A program made the position numbers and the translations under genes. Positions 1 to 6,955 of a stretch of 12,830 nt of DNA are shown here, in pieces. This DNA is from Acidobacteria bacterium CG_4_9_14_3_um_filter_49_7. GTDB lineage: Bacteria; Acidobacteriota; Holophagae; Thermotomaculales; Thermotomaculaceae. Location: the NCBI GenBank assembly GCA_002789615.1, contig PFTO01000202.1, forward strand, positions 1-12,830. The letters are read 5' to 3'. The notes below the pieces were generated by a model, which saw only the letters and a program-made list of their open reading frames with translations, did not search any database and was not told the origin of the DNA. Numbering within the stretch: the stretch's first letter is position 1; each line of letters begins with the position of its first letter.

Positions 1-2
1 CG

Positions 3-83
3 CACATGTCGCTGGGGATGAAGACTCCCCATGAGGTTCATCATGGGAGTGGGGTATGGGGAGATAAATGTGTCAACTTTTAA
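3..83 (+). CDS. IS3-family transposase (OrfB/integrase core), C-terminal fragment
   Basis: Reading from base 3 gives about 26 residues that end at a TAA at 81-83. The peptide starts HMSLGMKTPHEVH. This matches the end of the rve integrase-core domain in IS3-family transposases, where a segment like RPHxSLGxKTPxEV follows the last catalytic Glu. The DDE residues themselves lie upstream, outside the window. The other two forward frames stop at 19-21 and 32-34, so this is the longest frame entering from the left. Only the tail is visible. The identification rests on this short motif plus the terminal repeat that overlaps the stop. Whether the element is intact cannot be told. Confidence 0.6.
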   Translation, partial: HMSLGMKTPHEVHHGSGVWGDKCVNF

Positions 84-96
84 TCAGGACTTGACA
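71..96. repeat. Putative IS right terminal repeat with internal TGTCAA/TTGACA inversion
   Basis: TGTCAA at 71-76 and TTGACA at 91-96 are exact inverted copies separated by 14 bases. Read from the outside, the end begins TGTCAAGTCCTG, a plausible IS3-type tip. The TTGACA at the tip also equals the consensus -35 hexamer pointing outward towards nfeD, but no good -10 lies 16-18 bp downstream. Confidence 0.5.
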
Positions 97-169
97 GGAA
101 TGGCTAACTCCCTGATTTTTTCTCACCCCAACTCAACGGAGTAGAAGGCAAGGTTTGCACACAACGCTC

Positions 170-197
170 TTTACTTTTGCAGCCCCTGTTCTATAAT
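170..197 (+). promoter_or_regulatory. Sigma-70 type promoter for the nfeD-slipin operon
   Basis: A perfect -10 box TATAAT lies at 192-197, and TTTACT at 170-175 (4 of 6 matches to TTGACA) lies upstream with a 16-bp spacer. Transcription would be expected to start about 6-8 bases after the -10, at roughly 203-205. This coincides with the ATG at 204, so the transcript would have essentially no leader. The position also argues against the TTG at 177 as the start codon, because that codon would lie inside the promoter. Confidence 0.6.
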
Positions 198-203
198 GGA
201 ATC

Positions 204-1508
204 ATGATCAAGAAGAGCGCCTTCACTGTTTTGTACATCACAGTTCTGTTGTTCAGCCTCATTGGTTTTACCGGTGAAACAGCGCCGATTGCTGTAATCC
301 ACGTAAGGGATACAATTCAGCCGATATCCGCCCAGTTCATTCTGGATGGTCTGGAAGATGCCAACCGCAACCCGGATGTCCGTCTGATTATCATCATGCT
401 GGATTCGCCTGGAGGTCTGTTGACGTCAACCCGGGACATAACAAGTGCGATTCTTTCATCCGGAAAACCAGTGGCCGTTTATGTTCACCCCGCAGGAGGA
501 CGAGCCGCGTCCGCCGGTTTTTTCATTCTGCTGTCCGCGGATTTTGCCGCAATGACACCGGGAACCAATGCCGGGGCTGCCCATCCCGTTTCCGCCATTC
601 CGTTTCTTAACGGGCCACCGAAAAAGGGAGGAGACAGCGTACTGGAGGGTAAGATCGTGGAAGACACTGCCGCGTTTATCCGGGCAATTGCCGAAAAACG
701 CAACCGGGCAGTTGAGCCGGCGGAACTGGCTGTTCGAAAGAGTATCGCGTACTCCGCAAAAGAATGTAAGGACAAGAATCTCGTTGATTTTCTGGCAAAC
801 TCAACTGAAGACCTGATTCACCAGATTGCCACAACCCACCCTGAACTGAATTTACCCCCCACAGGCAAAGTAAAGACGACAGACTATCGCTATTCCATCA
901 GGGAAAAGTTGTTAAGCAAATTGGCTTCCCCTGAACTGATATTCCTGCTTCTCCTTGCCGGTGCGATCGGCCTTTTCATTGAAATGAAGACACCCGGTGC
1001 CGTTTTCCCCGGCTTGTTTGGAGCTATTTGTCTGATTCTGTTTTTCTTTTCTACCCGGATTATCCCGGTAAATTTTGCCGGTGTTCTGTTTATTATAATG
1101 GCAATTGTTCTATTTGTAATGGAAGTCAAAGTGGTCAGCTATGGATTCCTGACAATTGGCGGCATCGTGTCTATGATTATCGGTTCAGCAATGCTATTCA
1201 AGCATGACCTTCCCGGAATGGGAATCCCTATGGGAACCGTGTTCGCAATGTCCCTGTTCGTGGCAGTCCTGGTTATTCTGCTGGTTCGCCTTGTTGTTAA
1301 AGCCCATTTGAACCAACCCCTTACTGGAGAAGAGAGCCTGGTTGGCATGATCGGTTTTGCTACACAAGCTTTCGAAAAAAAAGGCAAGGTTTTTGTAAAC
1401 GGAGAATACTGGAATGCCGTCACCACTGAGCCGGTGGTGAAGCAGCAGAAAATAGAAGTTACGAAAGTCGAGAATATGCTTTTGCATGTCAAACCAAAGG
1501 AGGAGTAA
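204..1508 (+). CDS. nfeD: NfeD1b family membrane-bound ClpP-class serine protease
   Basis: The predicted 434-residue protein has a signal or anchor segment at about residues 5-22. A ClpP/crotonase-like protease domain follows at about 27-215, with the LDSPGG motif at 66-71 and the nucleophile Ser103 in AASAG. Lys150 in EGKIVEDTAAFIR is the likely partner of the Ser-Lys dyad. Hydrophobic membrane helices lie at about 245-365, and a C-terminal NfeD OB-fold domain with VNGEYWNA lies at about 375-434. NfeD1b proteins such as Pyrococcus PH1510 pair with a stomatin and cleave its hydrophobic C-terminus. The slipin gene starts right after the stop, so the same pairing is expected here. The ATG at 204 is preferred over the TTG at 177 because it starts a clean signal peptide and lies downstream of the -10 box. 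No good Shine-Dalgarno precedes it. All expected domains are present. Confidence 0.92.
   Translation: MIKKSAFTVLYITVLLFSLIGFTGETAPIAVIHVRDTIQPISAQFILDGLEDANRNPDVRLIIIMLDSPGGLLTSTRDITSAILSSGKPVAVYVHPAGGRAASAGFFILLSADFAAMTPGTNAGAAHPVSAIPFLNGPPKKGGDSVLEGKIVEDTAAFIRAIAEKRNRAVEPAELAVRKSIAYSAKECKDKNLVDFLANSTEDLIHQIATTHPELNLPPTGKVKTTDYRYSIREKLLSKLASPELIFLLLLAGAIGLFIEMKTPGAVFPGLFGAICLILFFFSTRIIPVNFAGVLFIIMAIVLFVMEVKVVSYGFLTIGGIVSMIIGSAMLFKHDLPGMGIPMGTVFAMSLFVAVLVILLVRLVVKAHLNQPLTGEESLVGMIGFATQAFEKKGKVFVNGEYWNAVTTEPVVKQQKIEVTKVENMLLHVKPKEE
1498..1503 (+). promoter_or_regulatory. Strong ribosome binding site of the slipin gene, inside the nfeD 3' end
   Basis: AGGAGG lies 5 bases before the ATG at 1509 and is embedded in the last codons of nfeD. 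The TAA of nfeD directly abuts the ATG. This contrasts with the missing RBS of nfeD itself and predicts efficient translation of the slipin, with coupling to nfeD. Confidence 0.75.
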
Positions 1509-2261
1509 ATGCAACCCACTTTTATCATTATTATCTTTTTGGCAATGTACCTTGTCAGCTGCATCAAAATTCTTGCAGAATATGAACGGGGTGTCATTTT
1601 CCGCCTCGGCCGCGTTCTTCCCCAACCCAAGGGGCCCGGGATCATTTTTGTATTTAAGCCTATTGACCGAATGGTCCGGATCAGTACCCGGATTGTTGTG
1701 TTGGACGTTCCATCCCAGGACACCATTACCCGGGATAATGTTTCGTTGAAAGTCAACGCCGTGGTCTATTTTCGTGTAATGCATCCCATCAAGGCCGTCA
1801 TTGAAGTGGAGAATTATCTGATGGCCACATCCCAGCTTGCCCAGACAACATTGCGGAGTGTTGTGGGACAGGTAGAACTGGATGAGCTTCTGTCGGACCG
1901 GGAAAAGCTGAACACACACCTTCAGGACATCCTGGACAAACACACGGACCCATGGGGGATCAAGGTTTCTGCCGTAGAGGTCAAGTATGTGGACTTGCCG
2001 GAAAACATGCAGCGGGCGATGGCCAAGCAGGCGGAAGCAGAACGGGAAAAACGTGCAAAAGTGATTCATGCTGAAGGCGAATTTCAGGCTTCCAAGCAGC
2101 TCGCGGCAGCTTCAAAGGTGATGGAGGTATCCGGTATTGCCCTTCAGTTGCGATATCTCCAGACGCTGACAGAGATTGCCACGGAAAAAAATTCCACGAT
2201 TGTGTTCCCGCTTCCCCTTGAGATGCTGGATTTCTTTATGGAAGAACGGGCCAAGAAATAA
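1509..2261 (+). CDS. Slipin / stomatin-like SPFH (Band 7) membrane protein
   Basis: This 250-residue protein has one N-terminal membrane segment (about 3-20). The typical stomatin entry EYERGVIFRLGRVL follows, then the SPFH/Band 7 domain to about residue 165. A charged Ala/Glu/Lys-rich helix rich in KQAEAEREKRAKVIHAEGE spans about 172-205. The C-terminus is hydrophobic, with TIVFPLPLEMLDFF at about 230-243. Slipins form oligomeric membrane scaffolds. In archaea, the paired NfeD protease cleaves the C-terminal hydrophobic region of the partner stomatin. The gene abuts nfeD with no intergenic base, a conserved arrangement, and a terminator follows 32 bases after the stop. The length is usual for bacterial slipins. 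A QmcA/HflK-type assignment is less likely because of the NfeD1b neighbour and short length. Confidence 0.93.
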   Translation: MQPTFIIIIFLAMYLVSCIKILAEYERGVIFRLGRVLPQPKGPGIIFVFKPIDRMVRISTRIVVLDVPSQDTITRDNVSLKVNAVVYFRVMHPIKAVIEVENYLMATSQLAQTTLRSVVGQVELDELLSDREKLNTHLQDILDKHTDPWGIKVSAVEVKYVDLPENMQRAMAKQAEAEREKRAKVIHAEGEFQASKQLAAASKVMEVSGIALQLRYLQTLTEIATEKNSTIVFPLPLEMLDFFMEERAKK

Positions 2262-2292
2262 GGTAGTCTGACATTCCATAGCAATTGAACAG

Positions 2293-2320
2293 CGGGGCGA
2301 CATAAAACGCCCCGTTTTAT
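2293..2320 (+). terminator. Rho-independent terminator after the nfeD-slipin operon
   Basis: CGGGGCG at 2293-2299 pairs perfectly with CGCCCCG at 2308-2314 around an 8-base loop, followed by TTTT at 2315-2318. The hairpin ends only 17-22 bases before the next ATG at 2337. It either separates the two operons fully or acts as a partial attenuator ahead of the downstream genes. No clear promoter was found between the hairpin and that ATG. Confidence 0.75.
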
Positions 2321-2336
2321 CAAACCGGAGTGCAAA

Positions 2337-3434
2337 ATGGAAACAAAAGGAGAGTTCACGGGTCTTGATGTCCCAATCCTGATTCGAACTGCAGGGGAAA
2401 ACCGCATGGACTGCGTTCTGGCTTTCAAGACCGGAAGCAGAACCGTTCGCCTGTTTTTTGAAAAGGGCAAAATTTCTTTCATTTCCTCAAACAATCAGGA
2501 TGAACGTTTCGGTGAATATTTGCTCTACAAGGGCACCATCTCGCTGGAACAATACCAGTCCACATCCCAAATGATTTCTCATGAAAAGAAAAAAATGGGG
2601 GACCTGCTGGTGGAACAGGGAGTACTTACCTATGAAGAATCTGTAACCTCGCTGACCCACTACATCCTTGAATTGGGCACATCCCTGTTTCGGGAAGGTC
2701 GGGGTTTTTACGCCTTCCTGAAACCAGGTGATCCGGGCAACCTTCCCATGGAACTCTTCATTGACCACCGCAAGCTGATTTATGAAGGCATCCGGCGCTA
2801 CAATTTTCTGAGCCTCGTTGTCAACATGATTCCCGACACCGACAGTCTCGTGGATTTCAAAGACAGCTCGGAACAGATTCTCCGATATCTGGACACCGAT
2901 GTTGAAGAGCAATCGATCATGGAGTGGATCAACGGGCGAAATACAGTGGGTTCCATCTGCAGCTACAGCTCCCTCACAGAATTTGAAACACTAAAGGTTC
3001 TGGCAGGCCTGGGGTACTGTGGATTCATCCAGTTTCACAAACAGGCTTCTTCTCACGTCACTGAAGGGGATATGGAATATCAGATCGAAGATATGGTTCG
3101 AACATACAACATTGGTTTTGAATTCATCTACCGCTTCTTGAATGAAAAAGGAGATAATGTTTTCGAGTCAGTCCATGACCGGGCATTTGATATCCTCAGG
3201 GAAGAATATGATGAGAAAACGAATGACCTGGAACTGTATAATTATGGTTTTCTGGACGTGGATGCTTTCCTTAAGAACGTCTTTCACATCCCTGCGGATC
3301 AACGCCTTCATTTTGCCGAAAACCTGTTGAAAGCAATTCGAAAAGCTCTTATAGTGGAAACCGGAAAGGTGCTGGGAAAACCGGCCCTTCAGGAAATGAA
3401 AGAGGGATTGGCAAAACATGAAGCAACGGATTGA
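2337..3434 (+). CDS. DUF4388 (PATAN-like) domain protein of unknown function
   Basis: The protein has 365 residues. The N-terminal part (about 1-150) resembles DUF4388/PATAN proteins. It opens with a strand-rich section containing FKTGSRTVRLFFEKGKISFISS. Two 'low-efficiency start, one-helix' style repeats follow, FGEYLLYKGTISLEQY and MGDLLVEQGVLTYEES, and then the section around EGRGFYAF. Such domains are common in gliding, chemotaxis and two-component proteins of delta-proteobacteria and related groups, often next to receiver domains, but no receiver is present here. A middle section (about 190-240) looks like a helical winged-helix or B-domain. The C-terminal 120 residues are mainly helical and I do not recognise them. 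No signal peptide or membrane helix is seen, so it is probably cytoplasmic. A GGAG RBS lies 6 bases before the ATG. The 3' end overlaps the next gene by 17 bp. A regulatory or scaffold role is a guess. Confidence 0.75.
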   Translation: METKGEFTGLDVPILIRTAGENRMDCVLAFKTGSRTVRLFFEKGKISFISSNNQDERFGEYLLYKGTISLEQYQSTSQMISHEKKKMGDLLVEQGVLTYEESVTSLTHYILELGTSLFREGRGFYAFLKPGDPGNLPMELFIDHRKLIYEGIRRYNFLSLVVNMIPDTDSLVDFKDSSEQILRYLDTDVEEQSIMEWINGRNTVGSICSYSSLTEFETLKVLAGLGYCGFIQFHKQASSHVTEGDMEYQIEDMVRTYNIGFEFIYRFLNEKGDNVFESVHDRAFDILREEYDEKTNDLELYNYGFLDVDAFLKNVFHIPADQRLHFAENLLKAIRKALIVETGKVLGKPALQEMKEGLAKHEATD

Positions 3435-4044
3435 AACACCTGTTTTTACATGGTTTCTGGTGGCTGCTGTTCTGTTTTCCGCTCTAACGTTCCTCCTTGG
3501 CATCTGGGTTTGTTCCAACGCTCCCCGGTCCGGATATGAATCCGAGGAAGAGGTCCCCACCGTCGTCGAGCATCCGGAAGATTTGGACATGGACAACACT
3601 TTGACGGAAAAGCCGAACCCTCAGAACCAGACATCAACTCCAAATGAGGAATCGGGTACAACCCAGCCCTCCACACAGAAAGTGCAGGAGAGAACTTTTG
3701 AACCCGTAAAAATGGCAAAGAAAACGCCCAGGAAAGCTTCCTCCGGAAAACTTGCGCAACAATCCATGCAGAAAAAATCAAGTACTGCAACTACTTCAAC
3801 TGTCCAGTCTGAAAAAATTTACTACATTCAGCTCACCGCCACAGTCAACCGAAAAATGGCTGAAAAGATGAAACGGACATATGCCGGGAAGGGATACAAC
3901 ATGTACCTCATCACGGGCAAGAAACATGGGAATACCCTGTACAAGGTTCGAATTGGTGTATTCAAGGACTGGAAAAAAGCCAAAGCAATTGCAGAAAAAA
4001 TCCGCAGAGAGGACAAACTAAAACCATGGATCATAGCGATGTAA
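3418..4044 (+). CDS. SPOR-domain membrane protein
   Basis: This 208-residue protein is a bitopic inner-membrane protein. It has a short cytoplasmic N-terminus, one membrane helix at about residues 9-31 and a long low-complexity linker rich in Pro, Thr, Ser, Gln and Lys (about 35-130). The C-terminal SPOR domain (about 132-208) reads YYIQLTA...YKVRIGVFKDWKKAKAIAEKI. SPOR domains bind denuded peptidoglycan glycan strands at division sites, and this FtsN/DedD-like architecture places the domain in the periplasm. The start overlaps the DUF4388 gene by 17 bp, and AGAGGG lies upstream at about 3401-3406. The stop overlaps the lipA start by 19 bp. Similar single-pass SPOR proteins are often unnamed, so no symbol is given. 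The domain call is firm, but the exact role in division is inferred. Confidence 0.85.
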   Translation: MKQRIETPVFTWFLVAAVLFSALTFLLGIWVCSNAPRSGYESEEEVPTVVEHPEDLDMDNTLTEKPNPQNQTSTPNEESGTTQPSTQKVQERTFEPVKMAKKTPRKASSGKLAQQSMQKKSSTATTSTVQSEKIYYIQLTATVNRKMAEKMKRTYAGKGYNMYLITGKKHGNTLYKVRIGVFKDWKKAKAIAEKIRREDKLKPWIIAM

Positions 4045-4898
4045 CCCGTCTGCCGGAGTGGATCCGGAAGGAACGGATAAATCTACAGGAACTACACGAC
4101 ATGAAGGTTACGCTCAGGCGACAGGGACTCCACACTGTGTGTGAGTCCGCCATGTGCCCCAACCGGGGGGAATGTTTCAAGAAAGGGACGGCAACATTCC
4201 TTCTCCTCGGAGATGTTTGCACGAGAAATTGCGGCTTCTGTAATGTGCTTTCCGGCAGGCCGGAAACCCTGGATGTCGGAGAACCCGGACGGATAGCGAA
4301 TACAGTCCATGAAATGGGCATCAGGTACGTAGTTCTGACAATGGTGAATCGGGACGATCTTTCAGATGGTGGCGCCGAAATTGTTGCGGAAACGGCCAGA
4401 AAAATCAAAGAAGTTTCTCCCGGGGCTAAAGTGGAGGCTCTGGTTGGGGATTTTCAGGGAAACAGGGACGCCCTTCGGATCATTCTTGATTGCCCCATTG
4501 ACGTTTTCAACCATAATATTGAAATGGTGGAACGTCTCTTTCCCCGAATTCGACCAAAAGCCAACTATCGCCAGTCACTGGCCATCCTGAAACTGGCAGC
4601 CACGGAAACCACGACTCCCACTAAGTCCGGGTTTATGGTGGGGCTGGGAGAAACGGATGAAGAAATACAAGTCCTCATGTCTGACCTTCGGGAAGCCGGG
4701 GTGACAATTCTTACAATCGGCCAGTACCTTCGCCCGTCTGTTCGAAACATAAAGGTTGCGAAGTACTACACGCCGGAAGAATTTGACAACCTGGCAGAAC
4801 GGGGGGAAAAGATGGGATTCAGTTACGTGTTTGCCGGGCCCTTTGTCCGAAGCTCCTACATGGCGGAGGAAGTTTTCGGAGCCGTTGCCCATGGCTGA
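4026..4898 (+). CDS. lipA: Lipoyl synthase (radical SAM)
   Basis: LipA inserts two sulfur atoms into protein-bound octanoyl chains to make the lipoyl cofactor of 2-oxoacid dehydrogenases and the glycine cleavage system. The 290-residue protein shows both Fe-S sites. The auxiliary cluster cysteines are Cys39, Cys44 and Cys50 (CESAMCPNRGEC), and the radical SAM cysteines are Cys65, Cys69 and Cys72 (CTRNCGFC). The conserved RSSY at 275-278 supplies the serine ligand of the auxiliary cluster. The sequence starts with the usual LPEWIRK section, so the ATG at 4026 is a good start even though it lies 19 bp inside the SPOR gene. An AGAGGA lies 12 bases upstream. Length and motifs are normal. No lipB or lipoate ligase gene is seen in this window. 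The last 8 bp overlap psd, suggesting coupled translation. Confidence 0.96.
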   Translation: MDHSDVTRLPEWIRKERINLQELHDMKVTLRRQGLHTVCESAMCPNRGECFKKGTATFLLLGDVCTRNCGFCNVLSGRPETLDVGEPGRIANTVHEMGIRYVVLTMVNRDDLSDGGAEIVAETARKIKEVSPGAKVEALVGDFQGNRDALRIILDCPIDVFNHNIEMVERLFPRIRPKANYRQSLAILKLAATETTTPTKSGFMVGLGETDEEIQVLMSDLREAGVTILTIGQYLRPSVRNIKVAKYYTPEEFDNLAERGEKMGFSYVFAGPFVRSSYMAEEVFGAVAHG

Positions 4899-5754
4899 CG
4901 AAAAAGCCTTGTCAGTGGGAAAAGTGCTGAAAGCCTTTCTCATGCTGGCGTTGTCAGCGCCAATATTTTCTCGATTTTTCGGTCGCCTGGCAGCGTTGAC
5001 TCATCCCCGCTGGCTGATCGCCAAAGCTATCCGTCGTTTTATCAAAATGTACAGCATTGACACTACCGAAGTCGAAAAACCTGTAGAGGAATATCTCTCC
5101 CTTTCCGCATTCTTCATCCGCAGATTGAAACCGGAAACCCGGCCGATAAGCAGCGATCCAACCGTAATTGTATCTCCCGTTGACGGGCTTGTTATGACTG
5201 AAGGAAAGCTGACAGAATCAATGGAAGCGCTTCAGATCAAGGGCAGAAGTTATGAACTGCAAAAACTGGTACCCGAGGACATGGACCTCTCTATCTACAA
5301 GGATGGCCGGTACGTACAGCTGTATCTTTCGCCCCGGGATTACCACAGGATTCATTTTCCCTTTGAAGGCCGGATTTCCCGGGCCACATATCGAAAAGGA
5401 CACCTGCTGCCGGTGAATTCCTTTTCCCTTTCCCATTTCAGGAACGTGTTTCCTGAAAACGAAAGGGTCATCCTGGAACTGGAACACAACAGACAGACGG
5501 CACTGATGGCCCTTGTGGGTGCTTTGAACGTTGGGCGCATCGGTCTTTCGTTTTCCAACTTTGAAACCAATCAAGGCAAGCGAAAGGATCGGGAAATTCC
5601 ATTGAATCGGGATCATGGCGAAAAAGGGGACGAACTGGGATGGTTCATGATGGGCTCCACTGTTCTTCTGTTCTTTCCCGCAAATGTATTTGACCCTTCG
5701 ATTCAGTCGGGTGCAACGGTCCGTGTCGGCCAGCCAATCGGAAAATGGCTGTAA
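4891..5754 (+). CDS. psd: Phosphatidylserine decarboxylase proenzyme
   Basis: Psd decarboxylates phosphatidylserine to phosphatidylethanolamine at the inner membrane. This 287-residue proenzyme has the self-cleavage triad expected of the family: Asp98 in SPVDG, His155 in PRDYHRIHFP and Ser256 in MGST. Cleavage between Gly255 and Ser256 would give a beta chain of 255 residues and an alpha chain of 32 residues carrying the pyruvoyl group. The family motif is usually LGST; here the Leu is Met, which is conservative. The N-terminus has a hydrophobic or amphipathic segment (about 13-30) for membrane association. The start at 4891 (MADEKALS) is chosen because upstream codons only overlap lipA in another frame. 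The 5' overlap with lipA is 8 bp and the 3' overlap with the exonuclease gene is 10 bp. No pssA (CDP-diacylglycerol--serine phosphatidyltransferase) is adjacent. Confidence 0.95.
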   Translation: MADEKALSVGKVLKAFLMLALSAPIFSRFFGRLAALTHPRWLIAKAIRRFIKMYSIDTTEVEKPVEEYLSLSAFFIRRLKPETRPISSDPTVIVSPVDGLVMTEGKLTESMEALQIKGRSYELQKLVPEDMDLSIYKDGRYVQLYLSPRDYHRIHFPFEGRISRATYRKGHLLPVNSFSLSHFRNVFPENERVILELEHNRQTALMALVGALNVGRIGLSFSNFETNQGKRKDREIPLNRDHGEKGDELGWFMMGSTVLLFFPANVFDPSIQSGATVRVGQPIGKWL

Positions 5755-6845
5755 ATTTTCGAAACCTCAGGAACACAGCGACTTTCAGGAAAAGGGAAAG
5801 GACAGAGCTGGAAAACCCCGTCCCATTCAAAACACAAACCCTTACTGAAATCTCACCATCCGAAATCCCCCTGACACCGGAGCTTCGCCTGTTGATCGGC
5901 CTGGCTGAACCGATGGAGCAAATCTGTTTTTTTGATACGGAAACCACGGGCCTTTCCGGTGGGGCCGGCAGTATGATTTTTCAGGCAGGAATCGGTTATT
6001 TTGAAGGGGATAAACTGGTTGTGGACCAATTCTTCATCTCATCACCCATGGAAGAGCCCAGATTTCTCAGCGCGTTGAATGAAATCCTCTCCTCCCATCC
6101 CACAGTGGTCACGTACAATGGCAAAAGCTTTGATGTTCCCCTCCTCAATACCCGCCTTATCCTGAACCGGATGGCGGAACCGGAATTGAATGCAATTGAT
6201 CTGCTCCACGCGTCCCGATCAATCTGGAAACACCAGTTGTCTTCCTTTCGTCTCACTGATGTGGAACGGGGTGTCCTTGGCATCTTCCGGGAAAATGACC
6301 TCCCGGGCTCCATGGTGCCCGGTGTCTACCGTGATTATATCCTTGGTCGAGACAGAGGCGCGATTCTTGAGGTGCTTCGCCATAATCATCAGGATATTGT
6401 ATCGCTCGCGCTTCTTTTGAAACACATGGCCTCCGCCTGCAGAGATCAGAACAATCCACACATTCTCGTGACACTTGCCAGGAAACACTTTCAAAACAAG
6501 GATTCCGATGCCTGTATTGACGCCGCTTCCCTTTGTCTCCGTGGACAGGTTCAGGAAAAAGTCCGGGCCGAAACATTGTGGCTCGCGTCGCTGGCATTGA
6601 AGCGAAGGGGCGAACTGGTTCGGGCTGCGAAGGTGTGGGCAAAGCTGGGAAACTGGCAGGCAAAACTTGAGCTCGCAAAGTATCTGGAACACCATACAAA
6701 AGAAATCTCCACCGCTCTGACAGAAGTGAATAACCTTCTCTCATCAGCATCCCTTTCTGATCACATCCGAAAGGCACTCCTACACCGAAAAACCCGCCTC
6801 CAACGAAAACTTCTGGAATTGAGGTTGAGTAAAAGGCAAGATTGA
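5745..6845 (+). CDS. YprB-like DEDD 3'-5' exonuclease (RNase_H_2 fold) with helical C-terminus
   Basis: The protein has 366 residues. An N-terminal extension of about 55 residues leads into a ribonuclease H-like exonuclease domain (about 58-230). Its acidic motifs are visible: Asp64 and Glu66 in FDTETTGL (Exo I), Asp130 in NGKSFDVPLL (Exo II), and Asp217 in HNHQDIVSL (Exo III, with His213). This is the arrangement of YprB/RNase_H_2 proteins, which act as nucleases of uncertain biological substrate. The C-terminal 130 residues are helical with Ala/Leu-rich, TPR-like spacing, as in YprB homologues. The gene overlaps psd by 10 bp and ends the five-gene operon. Its last codons lie at the edge of a 6-bp repeat region (GAGGTT GAGTAA), so the C-terminal residues may be poorly conserved. 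The exonuclease family call is strong, but the substrate is unknown. Confidence 0.87.
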   Translation: MAVNFRNLRNTATFRKRERTELENPVPFKTQTLTEISPSEIPLTPELRLLIGLAEPMEQICFFDTETTGLSGGAGSMIFQAGIGYFEGDKLVVDQFFISSPMEEPRFLSALNEILSSHPTVVTYNGKSFDVPLLNTRLILNRMAEPELNAIDLLHASRSIWKHQLSSFRLTDVERGVLGIFRENDLPGSMVPGVYRDYILGRDRGAILEVLRHNHQDIVSLALLLKHMASACRDQNNPHILVTLARKHFQNKDSDACIDAASLCLRGQVQEKVRAETLWLASLALKRRGELVRAAKVWAKLGNWQAKLELAKYLEHHTKEISTALTEVNNLLSSASLSDHIRKALLHRKTRLQRKLLELRLSKRQD

Positions 6846-6861
6846 GTTTGAGTTTAAGTTC
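6844..6861. repeat. Degenerate hexamer repeat, left block
   Basis: GAGTTT GAGTTT AAGTTC run in tandem with a 6-bp period immediately after the exonuclease stop codon. Related hexamers (GAGGTT GAGTAA) precede them at 6821-6832 inside the coding end. The pattern is short and imperfect but keeps phase within each block. Confidence 0.5.
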
Positions 6862-6899
6862 AGACAAGATTCGGAAAAGACAGGGAATTGACAAATCTG

Positions 6900-6941
6900 T
6901 TCCCTTTCCCTCACGCACACGCACTTTCACTTGCACTACTA
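6900..6941. repeat. Degenerate hexamer repeat, right block (seven units)
   Basis: The stretch divides exactly into 6-bp units: TTCCCT TTCCCT CACGCA CACGCA CTTTCA CTTGCA CTACTA. Two units are exactly doubled, and the later ones share the form CNNNCA. It lies between two convergent genes and encodes nothing visible. The block ends 14 bp before a GC-rich hairpin. Confidence 0.55.
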
Positions 6942-6955
6942 CCCGCCGAAGGCAA

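Larger units (their letters stand above)
1..96 (+). mobile_element. Right end of an IS3-family insertion sequence (cut by window edge)
   Basis: The first 83 bases encode a transposase-like C-terminus. The stop codon falls inside a sequence that resembles an IS terminal repeat: TGTCAA (71-76) and TTGACA (91-96) are perfect inverted copies, and the right boundary would end in ACA at 96. Known IS3-family elements commonly have ends of the form TGT...ACA, with the transposase stop at or inside the terminal repeat. The left end lies outside the window, so the target-site duplication and the family subgroup cannot be checked. The boundary at 96 is an inference. Confidence 0.55.

Noticed and set aside
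13..47. Two mutually exclusive hairpins (TGGGGA/TCCCCA and CCCATGA/TCATGGG) resembling a riboswitch
   Set aside because: They lie inside the transposase coding tail, have short stems and lead to no gene start nearby.
91..119. Outward promoter from TTGACA at the IS tip
   Set aside because: The hexamer 16-18 bp downstream (GATTTT or similar) matches the -10 consensus poorly.
82..121. AATCAGG...CCTGATT stem followed by a run of T, like a terminator
   Set aside because: The loop is 22 bases and the structure straddles the inferred IS end, so it may be a chance pairing; confidence is too low to list.
1194..2069. Long - strand open frame opposite nfeD and the slipin gene
   Set aside because: Its translation resembles no family and it is the shadow of two clearly real + strand genes.
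6882..6905. AGGGAA/TTCCCT inverted repeat as a terminator of the exonuclease gene
   Set aside because: The stem has only 6 bp with a 12-base loop, and the right arm is part of the hexamer repeat.
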